Source: Actinomycetota bacterium
GTDB taxonomy: Bacteria > Actinomycetota > Coriobacteriia > Anaerosomatales > Anaerosomataceae
Direction of reading: 5' to 3'
Length of the DNA: 64,000 nucleotides
NCBI GenBank assembly: GCA_004348925.1
Contig: RCMX01000002.1
Span: forward strand, 44,046 to 108,045
Numbering within the stretch: position 1 is the stretch's first letter; every line of letters starts with the position of its first letter. Made by a program: the position numbers and the translations under genes. This document shows positions 37,822-46,584 of this stretch, piece after piece. The notes beneath the pieces were generated by a model. The model saw only the letters and a program-made list of their open reading frames with translations, was not told where the DNA came from and made no database searches.

Positions 37822-38562
37822 ATGAGCGCATATGTGCACCCGTCGGCGAAGGTCGGCGCGAACTTCGCGCCCGCGCCGTTCTGCATCATCGACGAGGATG
37901 TCGTCATTGGAGACAACGTCACCGTCGGTTCGTTCGTGCGCATCTGCGCCGGCGCGGTCCTCGGCGATGACGTGACCGTTGCCGACGGCGCGATCGTCGG
38001 CAAGCGGCCGAAGCTTGCGAAGGGCTCGACAGCCAAAGGCGGCGAGCTTCCCGGCGTAGTGCTCGGGCGTGGCTGCGCCGTCGGCAGCAATGCCGTGGTG
38101 ATGGCCGGCTCGACCTTCGGCGTGGAGTGCATCATCGCTGACGGCGCCGGCGTTCGTGAGCGCTGCACGATCGGCGACAACGTCGTCGTGGGGCGCAACG
38201 TCACGGTCGAGAACGACACAAGCATCGGTAGTCGCACGCGCATTCAGTCCGGCGCCTACGTCACCGCGTATGTCACGATCGAAGAAGACGTCTTCATCGC
38301 ACCGATGGTGGTCACCACCAACGACAACTACATGGGCCGTACCGAGAAGCGCCTCACCGAGATGCGCGGCTGCACGATCCGCCGCGGCGCGCGTGTTGGC
38401 GGGGGGGCCCACATACTCCCCGGCATCGAGATTGGCGAGGATGCGTTCATCGCGACTGCGTCTGTGGTGACCCGAAACGTCCCGGCGCGCACCCTTGTGA
38501 TGGGCACGCCTGCCAAGGTCGTCAAAGACGTTCCGGAAGAAGAACTGCTCGAGAACCAGTAA
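37822..38562 (+). CDS. wbpD: Left-handed beta-helix N-acetyltransferase, WbpD-like
   Basis: The 246-residue protein is built largely of hexapeptide repeats of the VIGDNVTVGS type from about residue 5 to 225, a trimeric acyl-CoA-dependent acetyltransferase fold. The loop MVVTTNDNYMGR and the C-terminal MGTPAKVVKDV fit sugar N-acetyltransferases. In context it would acetylate the 3-amino group made by the aminotransferase. It is longer than Pseudomonas WbpD (about 190), with extra coils. GGAGG precedes the ATG, right after the wbpB stop. Confidence 0.78.
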   Translation: MSAYVHPSAKVGANFAPAPFCIIDEDVVIGDNVTVGSFVRICAGAVLGDDVTVADGAIVGKRPKLAKGSTAKGGELPGVVLGRGCAVGSNAVVMAGSTFGVECIIADGAGVRERCTIGDNVVVGRNVTVENDTSIGSRTRIQSGAYVTAYVTIEEDVFIAPMVVTTNDNYMGRTEKRLTEMRGCTIRRGARVGGGAHILPGIEIGEDAFIATASVVTRNVPARTLVMGTPAKVVKDVPEEELLENQ

Positions 38563-38572
38563 CGGCAACGTG

Positions 38573-38603
38573 ACGGCAGTCCCATCGTGCGGGACGGGGC
38601 CGT
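38573..38603 (+). terminator. Hairpin between wbpD and wbpE
   Basis: ACGGC (38573-38577) pairs with GCCGT (38599-38603) and GTCCC (38579-38583) with GGGAC (38591-38595), forming a broken stem in the 96-base gap. It has no T-run and may only attenuate or protect the message. Confidence 0.35.
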
Positions 38604-38658
38604 CGCTGGATGCGAAGATGTGTCGAATCAACTACGAGACGATGAGGAGCTGGACTCC

Positions 38659-39765
38659 ATGGGCGTACCTTTGCTTGACCTGAAGGCCCAGTACCGTGAA
38701 CTGCAGGCCGAACTCGATGCGGCCATCAACGACGTCATGTCGAACGCTTCATTCATCGGCGGGCCGAAGGTGGCCGCGCTTGAGCAGGCGATCGCCGACT
38801 ACTGCGGCACCACGTACGCCGTCGCGTGCGGAAACGGCACGGACGCCCTCTTCCTGATACTTGCGGCAATGGGCATCGGCAAGGGTGACGAGGTCATCAC
38901 GACGCCGTTCACGTTCTTCGCGACGGTCGAAGCGATCGTCCACCTTGGCGCCAAGCCTGTGTTCGTCGATATCGAACCCGGCACCTACAACATGGACGTC
39001 ACCGCCCTTGAGGCCGCGATCACCGATCGCACCAAGGCGATCATGCCGGTGCACATCTTCGGTCAGTGCGTCGATATGGATGTCGTCAATGAGATCGCTT
39101 CCCGTCATGGCCTGAAGGTGATCGAGGATGCCTGTCAGGCGATCGGGGCCACCTACAAAGGCCGCATGGCGGGGTCGCTTGCGGACGCCGCCGCTTTCTC
39201 GTTCTTCCCCAGCAAGAATCTTGGTTGTGCCGGTGATGGTGGCATCATCACCACCGACGACAAGGCCATCGCCGACGAGTGCCGCAAGCTCGCGAACCAC
39301 GGCTCAAGCCGCAAGTACTACCACGACGCGTTCGGCGTGAATTCGCGCCTCGACGCGCTGCAGGCTGCCATCCTTCTCGTGAAGCTGCCTCATCTGGACG
39401 CGTGGAACGCACAGCGGCGCGCGGCCGCCGAGGTCTATAGCGAGCTCCTGTCGGGGGTCGAGGGCATCGAGCTTCCCGTCGTCCGCGACTACGGCGTCCC
39501 GGTCTATCACCTCTACATCGTCAAGTCAGAGCGTGCCGAGAAGGTCATGGCCGCGCTGCAGGCGGCCGGTATCGGCACCGCGCTGTATTACCCGCTCGCA
39601 CTCCACGAGCAGGAGTGCTTCGAGTCAGTGGGCGGCTTCGTGAAGCCGTCGCTGCCGGAAGCCGAGTCGTGCGACGCGCGCACGTTCGCTCTGCCATGCT
39701 TCCCCGGCATCACTCGCGCACAACAGGATGAGATCGTCCGGGTCGTCAAGGATGCGCTCGCCTGA
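38659..39765 (+). CDS. wbpE: DegT/DnrJ/EryC1 aminotransferase, WbpE-like
   Basis: This pyridoxal-phosphate enzyme would transaminate the 3-keto sugar nucleotide. The 368-residue protein starts VPLLDLKAQYRELQ, has GNGTDALFLILAAMGIG, the cofactor Asp in VIEDACQAIGATY, and the Schiff-base lysine in FSFFPSKNLGCAGDGG. A GAGGAG lies before the chosen ATG. With the WbpA-, B- and D-like genes it completes a route from UDP-GlcNAc to a 2,3-diacetamido-2,3-dideoxy-glucuronic acid. Confidence 0.88.
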   Translation: MGVPLLDLKAQYRELQAELDAAINDVMSNASFIGGPKVAALEQAIADYCGTTYAVACGNGTDALFLILAAMGIGKGDEVITTPFTFFATVEAIVHLGAKPVFVDIEPGTYNMDVTALEAAITDRTKAIMPVHIFGQCVDMDVVNEIASRHGLKVIEDACQAIGATYKGRMAGSLADAAAFSFFPSKNLGCAGDGGIITTDDKAIADECRKLANHGSSRKYYHDAFGVNSRLDALQAAILLVKLPHLDAWNAQRRAAAEVYSELLSGVEGIELPVVRDYGVPVYHLYIVKSERAEKVMAALQAAGIGTALYYPLALHEQECFESVGGFVKPSLPEAESCDARTFALPCFPGITRAQQDEIVRVVKDALA

Positions 39766-39791
39766 TAGGGCAGCGTCCACGAGGAAGTGAT

Positions 39792-41186
39792 ATGGGAAAG
39801 CACTACGCACCGCGCTCCCGTTCTCGTTCACGGGTAGCTCCGCGGGGCAGAAGATCCAGCGTCGGGCGGATCGTCGAACCGTCGCCACGACTGCGGGCAC
39901 ACAAGCAGAACCGGAACCGCGCGATCAAGCGCGCGGTTCTCGTTGCCGTGACCGTGATCGCACTCCTCGTTGTCGGCGTTGCCGCCTACGCGTTTCTCAC
40001 GATGCGCAGTATCGACAAGACGATCAAGGCCGGCGTCGGCTCCAACAGTCAGACGGTCGCCGCACTCACCAAGCCGGTACCGAAGCAGCCCTTCACGATC
40101 CTGCTGATGGGAAGCGACGCGCGTCCCGAGGAAGAGGCGGCACGCGCTGACACCATCATCGTGGCACGGGTCGACCCGCAGACCAAGCAGGTTTCCATGC
40201 TGTCGATTCCCAGGGACACCAGGGTGGAGATCCCGGGTCATGGAACGAGCAAGATCAACGCCGCCAACTTCTATGGAGGCGCCGAGGGCGGTCCCGCCCT
40301 CATGATCAAGACGGTCGAGGGGTTCCTCGGCATCAAGATCAACCACTACATGGAAGTGAACTTCATCGGCTTTCAGAAGGCCGTCGATGCGCTTGGCGGC
40401 GTGTGGATAGATGTCGACACCACCATCGATGATCCGAAGGCGGCGAGCCACAGCCCGCATCCCGAGGCCCAGCATATCGAGAAGGGGTACCAGCTCCTCT
40501 CGGGCGAGTACGCGCTAACGTACGTGCGCAGCAGGGCGTTCCCCGATGCCGACTTCACCCGGATGAAGCATCAGCAGACGTTCTTCAAGGCGCTTGCCGA
40601 GCAGTCATCGCGGCTCGAGAACCTGCCCAAGCTGCCGGCGATAGCCCGCGAGGTCGCCAAGTACACGGCAACTGACATGAGTGTGGGCGAGATGATCGAC
40701 ATCATCATGGCGATCAAGGGCATCAAAGCCACCGATCTGCAAACGGCCACCATCCCGGGTACGTGGAAGTCGCCCTACGTCTGGACGGACGAGGAGGAGA
40801 AGGCACGCCTGGTCACCGCATTCTCGGCGGGACGCGCCTTCGACGCGACGTCGACGGCCGAGGCGCCGCTCGCTCCCTCCACGATCTCGGTCACCGTGCG
40901 CAACGGAGCGGGTCAGGAGGGCGTGGCATCGTCCGCGTCATCGATCCTCAGGGCTGCCGGCTTCACGATCGGCGAGGTGGGTAACGCGAACCAGTTCGTC
41001 TACGACAAGACGCTTGTCGTCTACAAAGACGAGGCGAACAAGGCTGGTGCCGACCTCGTTGCATCGAAGCTGCCCACGGGAAGCGTGGTGGCGAGCCGGG
41101 GGATGTACGAGTTCACATCAGATGTGCTCGTCGTCGTCGGCAAAGACTGGAAAGCTGCCGTTGCGGGGGGCAGTTCGGCGCAGTGA
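39792..41186 (+). CDS. LytR-CpsA-Psr family glycopolymer ligase
   Basis: LCP proteins transfer lipid-linked polymers to peptidoglycan outside the cell. The 464-residue protein has a basic cytoplasmic start, one membrane helix at about 48-70, the LCP domain with LLMGSDARPEEEAARADTI, SIPRDTRVEIPG and KINAANFYGG, and a C-terminal LytR_C domain at about 365-440. It closes the sugar-synthesis operon. Its stop directly abuts the stop of the convergent gene. Confidence 0.93.
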   Translation: MGKHYAPRSRSRSRVAPRGRRSSVGRIVEPSPRLRAHKQNRNRAIKRAVLVAVTVIALLVVGVAAYAFLTMRSIDKTIKAGVGSNSQTVAALTKPVPKQPFTILLMGSDARPEEEAARADTIIVARVDPQTKQVSMLSIPRDTRVEIPGHGTSKINAANFYGGAEGGPALMIKTVEGFLGIKINHYMEVNFIGFQKAVDALGGVWIDVDTTIDDPKAASHSPHPEAQHIEKGYQLLSGEYALTYVRSRAFPDADFTRMKHQQTFFKALAEQSSRLENLPKLPAIAREVAKYTATDMSVGEMIDIIMAIKGIKATDLQTATIPGTWKSPYVWTDEEEKARLVTAFSAGRAFDATSTAEAPLAPSTISVTVRNGAGQEGVASSASSILRAAGFTIGEVGNANQFVYDKTLVVYKDEANKAGADLVASKLPTGSVVASRGMYEFTSDVLVVVGKDWKAAVAGGSSAQ

Positions 41187-41197
41187 CTACTGCGCCG
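41176..41197. terminator. Bidirectional hairpin spanning two abutting stop codons
   Basis: CGGCGCAGT (41176-41184) and ACTGCGCCG (41189-41197) are perfect inverted complements around GACT. The LCP gene's TGA (41184-41186) and the glycosyltransferase's TAG (41189-41187 on minus) lie within it, so both mRNAs end in the same structure and both proteins end in Ala-Gln. Confidence 0.6.
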
Positions 41198-42407
41198 CAG
41201 CCTGCTTGAGGATGTTGAGCAGGCGCTCGGCCTGGAGCGTGCGATCGAAGCGCTCCTGAGCTAGCTGACGGGCATTGCGCCCCATCTGAGCGAGCGCCCC
41301 CGGATCGGCGGCGAGGCGTTCGATCGTGTCCGCAAGCGCCACGCCGTCTCCGGCGGGCACGTACGCGCCGCACGCCGACTCCTCGACCAGCTCCTTCGTC
41401 CAGCCGGGCGAGTTGACGATCATCGGTCGCCCCGATGCCAGTCCATCGAAAAACTTGTTGGGCGAATTCGTCGCTAGGATCGGGACGTCCGCAAAGAGCG
41501 TCATGAGCACATCCGCCGAGCGCGTGAGCACGGGTACGTCCTTCTTGGGCAGCGAGCCGACGAAACGCACGTTGTCGAGGCCTTCGACGGCGGCCCGGAG
41601 CGTCGGCAGCGACTTGCCGTCGCCGGCTATCACGAAGATGATGTCGTCCCGACCTCGTTCGTGAAGCGTACGAGCGGCTTCCGGCACGATCGCCTCGACG
41701 GCGTTGGATGGGCCGATGGCTCCCGCGTAGCCCACGATGAATGCGTCCGGTCCGATCCCGTGGCTGCCAAGGAACGCCGCATCCTTCTCTCCCGGGTGGA
41801 ACAGATCCAGATCCGAGCAGTTCGGCACGAGATGGACGTGCTCGGGGGCCACTCCCTCGGCCACGACGCCTGCCGCCATGCCCGGAGACAGCGCGATCAC
41901 GTCGGCGGATTGATGGTACAAGAAGCGCTCCAGCGACTTCGCGATGCGAGCGAGCATGCCGGTACGCTTCAGCGCGCCCATCTGGATGGCGGCCTCGGGC
42001 CACAGGTCGCGTACCTCGAAGACGAACGGCGTGCGTCGCAACGTCGCAGCCACCCAGCCGGGAATGCCTACGGTGAGCGGCGTGGAGGTGGCGAACACCA
42101 CGTCGTGCTTGCCGGCGGTCGACGCCAGCCATGTCGCGCCGAGCGTGAACATGATGAAGGACCACATTCGACGGCCGTACCCCATGTAGTTGGAGTAGTG
42201 GACTCTCACGGAGCGGACAGCGATGCCGTCGATCTCGCCGTCGGTGAAGAGCTTCCGGTCGTATTCCTCGGGCAGTCGTGAGGAACTGGTGACGATCGTG
42301 ACCTCATGCCCGTCTGCGACCCACCGCCGGGCGAACTCGTACGAACGGATCAGCCCGAGTGAGGATTCGCGGGTGGCGAAGAATTGATGGACGTACAGGA
42401 TGCGCAC
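41187..42407 (-). CDS. Glycosyltransferase, GT4 family (WbuB-like)
   Basis: The 406-residue GT-B protein starts VRILYVHQFFATRE at a GTG, 4 bases after GGAGG; the open frame upstream runs into the neighbouring gene and was excluded. It shows EVRDLWPEAAIQMG and ALSPGMAAGV in the acceptor half and GYAGAIGPSN, TNSPNKFFDGLASGRP in the donor half, typical of N-acetyl-amino-sugar transferases of the WbuB kind. It lies 10 bases after the UDP-glucose dehydrogenase gene on the same strand. Confidence 0.88.
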   Translation of the reverse strand: MRILYVHQFFATRESSLGLIRSYEFARRWVADGHEVTIVTSSSRLPEEYDRKLFTDGEIDGIAVRSVRVHYSNYMGYGRRMWSFIMFTLGATWLASTAGKHDVVFATSTPLTVGIPGWVAATLRRTPFVFEVRDLWPEAAIQMGALKRTGMLARIAKSLERFLYHQSADVIALSPGMAAGVVAEGVAPEHVHLVPNCSDLDLFHPGEKDAAFLGSHGIGPDAFIVGYAGAIGPSNAVEAIVPEAARTLHERGRDDIIFVIAGDGKSLPTLRAAVEGLDNVRFVGSLPKKDVPVLTRSADVLMTLFADVPILATNSPNKFFDGLASGRPMIVNSPGWTKELVEESACGAYVPAGDGVALADTIERLAADPGALAQMGRNARQLAQERFDRTLQAERLLNILKQAAAQ

Positions 42408-42417
42408 GGGGCCTCCG

Positions 42418-43734
42418 TCAGGCGTTCTCGGCGGCACGGTGCTCGCCATCGCGTCCGACGGCCATGTAGGTGAGACCCGCCGAGCGAACGGCGTTGGCAT
42501 CGAGGCAGTTGCGGCCGTCGAAGATGATGCCGGGACCGGTCATGACCGCACGCACACGCGCCCAGTCGAGCTCCGTGAACTCGTCCCACTCGGTGACGAC
42601 GACCGCCGCCGAGGCACCCTCAAGCGCCTGCCACACGTCGGCCACACGCGCGGCGCCGGGGACGGCAAGCTCGGCCGCCACCGGGTCGTAGATGCGGATC
42701 GCCGCGCCCTGCTCGGCAAGAAGCGGCACGATGTCGAGTGCAGGGGACTCGCGGACGTCGTCGGTATCCGGCTTGAAGGCCAACCCGAGGATCGCGATCG
42801 AGCGCTCGTGCAGGTCGGGGAGTGCGCGCATCACGTGCACGACCGGCAGCAGGCGCTGGCGGTTGTTCACTTCGATGACGGACTTGAGCAGCGTGAACTG
42901 ATAGCCGTTGAGCGTGGCGATGAAGTCGAGCGCCCGTGTGTCTTTCGGAAAGCACGAGCCGCCGTAGCCGATGCCGGCGTTCAGGAATTGCGAGCCGATC
43001 CGCTTGTCCATGCCGATGCCGCGGGAGATCGCATCGATATCTGCGCCGATGCAGTCGCACAGATTGGCGATCTCGTTGACGAAAGAGATCTTCGTCGACA
43101 GGAACGCGTTGCTCGCGTACTTGATCGTCTCGGCGCTGGCGACATCGGTCTCCACGAGCGGAGCATCGATATCGGCGTAGAGCTCGCGCATGAGGGCGAG
43201 GTCGGTCTCCTCGGCAGCGCCGAGCACGATGCGGTCGGTCTTGAACCAGTCTTCGAGCGCCTTCCCTTCGCGGAGGAACTCGGGGTTCGAGACGTAGCCG
43301 ATGCGTACGCTTGCGTCATCGAGGTACCGCTGGCGGAGCGCAGCGCCGGTGCCCATCGGCACCGTCGACTTCATGACGAGGGTGAATGGACGGTCGGCTG
43401 CCTCGGCAAGTGCGGCCACGACCGCTCGAACCGCAGAGAGGTCGGCGGCGCCGTTGGCGGCCATCGGCGTGCCTACAGCCACGACGGTGATGTCGCCGAT
43501 AAGATCGCGCCAGCCGTTCTCGGGAGTCGAGAACGTGAGGTTGCCGCTCTCCATACCGCTCGCGAGCAACTCCTCGATACCGGGTTCGTAGATCGTACTG
43601 GTGCCCGAGGACAGCAGTTCGACCTTGGCCCGGTCGATGTCGACGCACGTGACGGAATGGCCCGAGTGTGCGAGGCAGACGCCGGTGACAAGACCAACAT
43701 AGCCGGTGCCTACGACGGTGACACGAAGGGTCAT
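42418..43734 (-). CDS. ugd: UDP-glucose 6-dehydrogenase
   Basis: The enzyme makes UDP-glucuronic acid for surface glycans. The 438-residue protein has VVGTGYVGLVTGVCLAHSG for NAD, MKSTVPMGTG, and the catalytic Cys in GYGGSCFPKDTRAL, the form typical of UDP-glucose dehydrogenases and unlike the GGHC form of the gene at 35500. The ATG after GGAGGTAG was chosen. It and the next glycosyltransferase form a minus-strand pair. Confidence 0.94.
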   Translation of the reverse strand: MTLRVTVVGTGYVGLVTGVCLAHSGHSVTCVDIDRAKVELLSSGTSTIYEPGIEELLASGMESGNLTFSTPENGWRDLIGDITVVAVGTPMAANGAADLSAVRAVVAALAEAADRPFTLVMKSTVPMGTGAALRQRYLDDASVRIGYVSNPEFLREGKALEDWFKTDRIVLGAAEETDLALMRELYADIDAPLVETDVASAETIKYASNAFLSTKISFVNEIANLCDCIGADIDAISRGIGMDKRIGSQFLNAGIGYGGSCFPKDTRALDFIATLNGYQFTLLKSVIEVNNRQRLLPVVHVMRALPDLHERSIAILGLAFKPDTDDVRESPALDIVPLLAEQGAAIRIYDPVAAELAVPGAARVADVWQALEGASAAVVVTEWDEFTELDWARVRAVMTGPGIIFDGRNCLDANAVRSAGLTYMAVGRDGEHRAAENA

Positions 43735-43779
43735 GACCGCTACCTCCAGAAGTCGGGGAGCGCTTTGAAGCGCAGGCAA

Positions 43780-43788
43780 AGGGTACCA
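43780..43788 (-). promoter_or_regulatory. Extended -10 for ugd
   Basis: The minus strand reads TGGTACCCT from 43788 to 43780, identical to the tracrRNA -10. Initiation near 43773 leaves a leader of about 40 bases with a good ribosome-binding site. No convincing -35 is seen. Confidence 0.5.
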
Positions 43789-43850
43789 TACGACGCCGCT
43801 GTGAACCGGTGTCCGAGGCGTGCGTAACCCCCCGGTTGACTCCGCCATGA

Positions 43851-43880
43851 TTGCACCCCGGGAGCGGCTGCTGCTAAGGT
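43851..43880 (+). promoter_or_regulatory. Promoter of a probably leaderless glycosyltransferase mRNA
   Basis: TTGCAC (43851-43856), an 18-base spacer and TAAGGT (43875-43880) with an upstream TGC make a good promoter. Only six bases separate the -10 from the ATG at 43887, so transcription should begin at or next to the start codon. No ribosome-binding site is present. Confidence 0.6.
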
Positions 43881-43886
43881 CGCTCT

Positions 43887-45110
43887 ATGCGAATCCTCCA
43901 GGTAGCTCCAGTGCCCCGCGATGTCGGCGGCATCAACACCGGCGGCATCCCGACGCACGTCTGGGGGCTCGCCACACACCTTGCGGCCCGGGGTCATGAT
44001 GTCGCGGTCGCCGCAGATAACCGACCCGCGTCCGCGGGCGAGGCAGTCGTCGAAGGTGTACGGCTCTATGGAGTGCACGAGTACCTACTCGGGGCCGGTG
44101 CCGCGCGGCTTGCGTCGCCACGCCTTGCCGCGGCGTTCCTGCGCGCACGACGGGTGCTCGGCCCCGTCTGGTCTGTCGGTTGGATCGCACGCGCGTTGCT
44201 CGGCTATGATGAGGCGATCCGGGAGTTCCGGCCCGAGATGATCCACGTGCATGCGCTCGAGGGAAGATTCTCGCTCCTGCACGAACTTGCCGACGGCATC
44301 CCGCTGGTTGCTACCGCGCACTCGACGCACTACTTCGAGCACGCCGCGCCCGAGCACGCTGCAACACGCCGCGCACTGGTCGAGCGCAACCTCGAGTCTG
44401 CGGCCGACGTCGTCTTCGTGAGCGAGTACCTCAGGCGGCGCTACGAGGAGATCTTTCCTACGCGTATGCCGCACATCCGCTCCTCGGTCATCCCCAACCC
44501 GATCGACGCCTCGCTGTACAGCCCGCTGGATCGCACCGAGGCACGCACGCGGCTTGGTGCTAGCGCAGATCGCGAAGTGCTGCTCTTCGCCGGGAATCTC
44601 ATCCCCCGTAAGGCCCCGCTGGCCTTCGTTGAGGCAGTCGCGGCGCTTCGTGACGCCGGTCGCCCCGTGCTCGGGATCATGGTGGGAGAAGGTGAGGAGC
44701 AGGCAGCGGTTCGCAACGCGATCGCTTCGCATGGCCTGCAGGGCGTAGTGCGCCTGGACGGGTTCCGCGCGCAGGCCGAGATGGCGGCGTACTACAGCGC
44801 CGCGGACGTGTTCGTCTTCCCGAGCCTGATGGAGAGCTTCGGCCTGGTCGCGCTCGAAGCGATGCTCTGCGGGTGCCCGGTCGTCGGCACGCCCGAGGTG
44901 CTGCCCGAGGTCGTTCCGGACGGCTCGGGTATCTGTGTGCCCTCGTTCGAGCTCAGCGACCTTGCTAGCGCACTTGCCGAGGCGCTTGATCGCACGTGGG
45001 ACCGCGCGGCCATCCGCGAGCGTGTGCTCTGCTCGGACTGGGCTCTGCGGATCGCCGATTACGAGCGCCTGTACGCCTCGCTGGCTACGGACGGCGCAGG
45101 CGAAGCTTAG
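43887..45110 (+). CDS. Glycosyltransferase, GT4 family
   Basis: The 407-residue GT-B enzyme starts MRILQVAPVPRDVGGINTGG and contains AHSTHYFEHAAPEH, VIPNPIDASLY, FAGNLIPRKAPLAFVEAV and the E-X7-E motif in SLMESFGLVALEAMLCGCP. It is alone on the + strand between two minus-strand groups, and its end overlaps the convergent flippase gene by 26 bases. The predicted promoter ends so close to the ATG that the message appears leaderless. Confidence 0.87.
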   Translation: MRILQVAPVPRDVGGINTGGIPTHVWGLATHLAARGHDVAVAADNRPASAGEAVVEGVRLYGVHEYLLGAGAARLASPRLAAAFLRARRVLGPVWSVGWIARALLGYDEAIREFRPEMIHVHALEGRFSLLHELADGIPLVATAHSTHYFEHAAPEHAATRRALVERNLESAADVVFVSEYLRRRYEEIFPTRMPHIRSSVIPNPIDASLYSPLDRTEARTRLGASADREVLLFAGNLIPRKAPLAFVEAVAALRDAGRPVLGIMVGEGEEQAAVRNAIASHGLQGVVRLDGFRAQAEMAAYYSAADVFVFPSLMESFGLVALEAMLCGCPVVGTPEVLPEVVPDGSGICVPSFELSDLASALAEALDRTWDRAAIRERVLCSDWALRIADYERLYASLATDGAGEA

Positions 45111-46584
45111 CGGCCGCTCTGCCTGCGAGATCCCTGAAGAAGTCCCGCTCGGCAGGCTCGAGTTCACGAAGGACCACCAGCGCGAGCGCGTAGAGCACGA
45201 TGCCGGCAACGACTTCGGCGATGAGCACCCACACCGTGCCGGTCAGCCGGTGGAATCCGAGCCACACCACGAATCCCATGAGCGCCGATGAGAATGTGAT
45301 TCGAGCGAGGTTCGGCCACGGCAGCTGCCACGCCATGTACGGCTTGCTGCGATACCACGTGAGACCGAGCAGCACGAAGTAGGCGAGCACGGTGTTGAGC
45401 GCTGCGGCGATGTAGCCGAACTTCGGCACGAAGTACAGGTTCGACGCCACGTTGATCGCGGCTGCCGCCACCGTGTTCGTCATGATGATCGTGGAGCGCT
45501 TGTGCAGCGCCACGCCGTTTGCGGCGATCTGCACGAGTCCGTAGCCCATGACGCCGACCATCACGATCGGGAGCACGGCGTACGCTTCCCGGTACGAGGG
45601 GCCCACGAAGACCTGGAAGAACTGGTACGTCACCGCGGACATGCCCGCGATGATGGGGAAGGTGACCATCGCGTAGTAGCGGGTGAACTGCGTCTGTACC
45701 TGCTGCGCGAGCTCCTGTCCGTTCTTCTCGAACGTCATCACCATCACGGGACCCATGGTGATCATGAGCGGCATGATGATGAGGTTCATGATCTTGTCGC
45801 CGAGCGTGTACGCCGTTGAGTACAGGCCGACCTCGCCGGCGCCGCGAAGCGCGCCGATGACGTAGCGGTCCGCAAGCACGAGCGCCCACGAGGACATCGC
45901 GGCGGGCACGAGCGGCAGCCCGTACGACGCGAACTGGGCAAGCACGTCCTTGCGCACGTGCTTCGGCGACAGGCTTCCCTGCTTCGCGGTCATCCACAGG
46001 CCGAACGGCGTCACGATGAGGTTGCCGAGCACCACGCCCGCCAGGATGCCCCAGGCGCCAAGCCGCGGTCCTGCCACGAACCACACCGAGAACGCGGTTC
46101 CCACGAGCGTCTTGGCCACCGAGAGGAGCGCGTACCCCGTCGACTTGTTCGCCGCACGCAGGATCTGCAGCAGCGAGTCGCTCAGGTAGTTCACGGCGAG
46201 CGACGCCAGGCCGATGGGGATGAGGTGCATCAGTCCCGGTGAGATCGACTTCCCGACAAGCATCACCACGGCGCCGCACACGAGCGCGGCAGTGACGAGC
46301 GCGCCGGTCACCGACCAGATGGAGGTGGCGACGTAGTCGTCGGCGCGACCTTCCTTCTCGTACGTCCAGTAGAACCGGACAATGGAGCCGTTGACCCACT
46401 GCGTCACGATGACCGCGACCAGCGATATCGCCGAGGAGATGAGCGAAAAGTTGCCGTAGTCCTCGCGCGCGATCAGGCGTGTGAAGAGCGGTACGGTGAT
46501 GAGTGACGTGAGCGCGGGGACCAGCCGAACCGGGAAGTACTTGAAGGCGTCGGTGCCGGCGCGTTTGAGGATGTTCGTCAGCAC
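45085..46584 (-). CDS. Polysaccharide flippase, Wzx/MATE-like
   Basis: The 499-residue membrane protein has about 14 hydrophobic helices, starting KYFPVRLVPALTSLITVPLFTRL, the N-terminal form of oligosaccharide flippases (Polysacc_synt, MurJ/Wzx group). It would move lipid-linked repeat units across the membrane for polymerisation by one of the Wzy-like proteins. Its start overlaps the upstream glycosyltransferase by 7 bases, so the two are co-translated. Confidence 0.9.
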   Translation of the reverse strand: MLTNILKRAGTDAFKYFPVRLVPALTSLITVPLFTRLIAREDYGNFSLISSAISLVAVIVTQWVNGSIVRFYWTYEKEGRADDYVATSIWSVTGALVTAALVCGAVVMLVGKSISPGLMHLIPIGLASLAVNYLSDSLLQILRAANKSTGYALLSVAKTLVGTAFSVWFVAGPRLGAWGILAGVVLGNLIVTPFGLWMTAKQGSLSPKHVRKDVLAQFASYGLPLVPAAMSSWALVLADRYVIGALRGAGEVGLYSTAYTLGDKIMNLIIMPLMITMGPVMVMTFEKNGQELAQQVQTQFTRYYAMVTFPIIAGMSAVTYQFFQVFVGPSYREAYAVLPIVMVGVMGYGLVQIAANGVALHKRSTIIMTNTVAAAAINVASNLYFVPKFGYIAAALNTVLAYFVLLGLTWYRSKPYMAWQLPWPNLARITFSSALMGFVVWLGFHRLTGTVWVLIAEVVAGIVLYALALVVLRELEPAERDFFRDLAGRAAAKLRLRRP

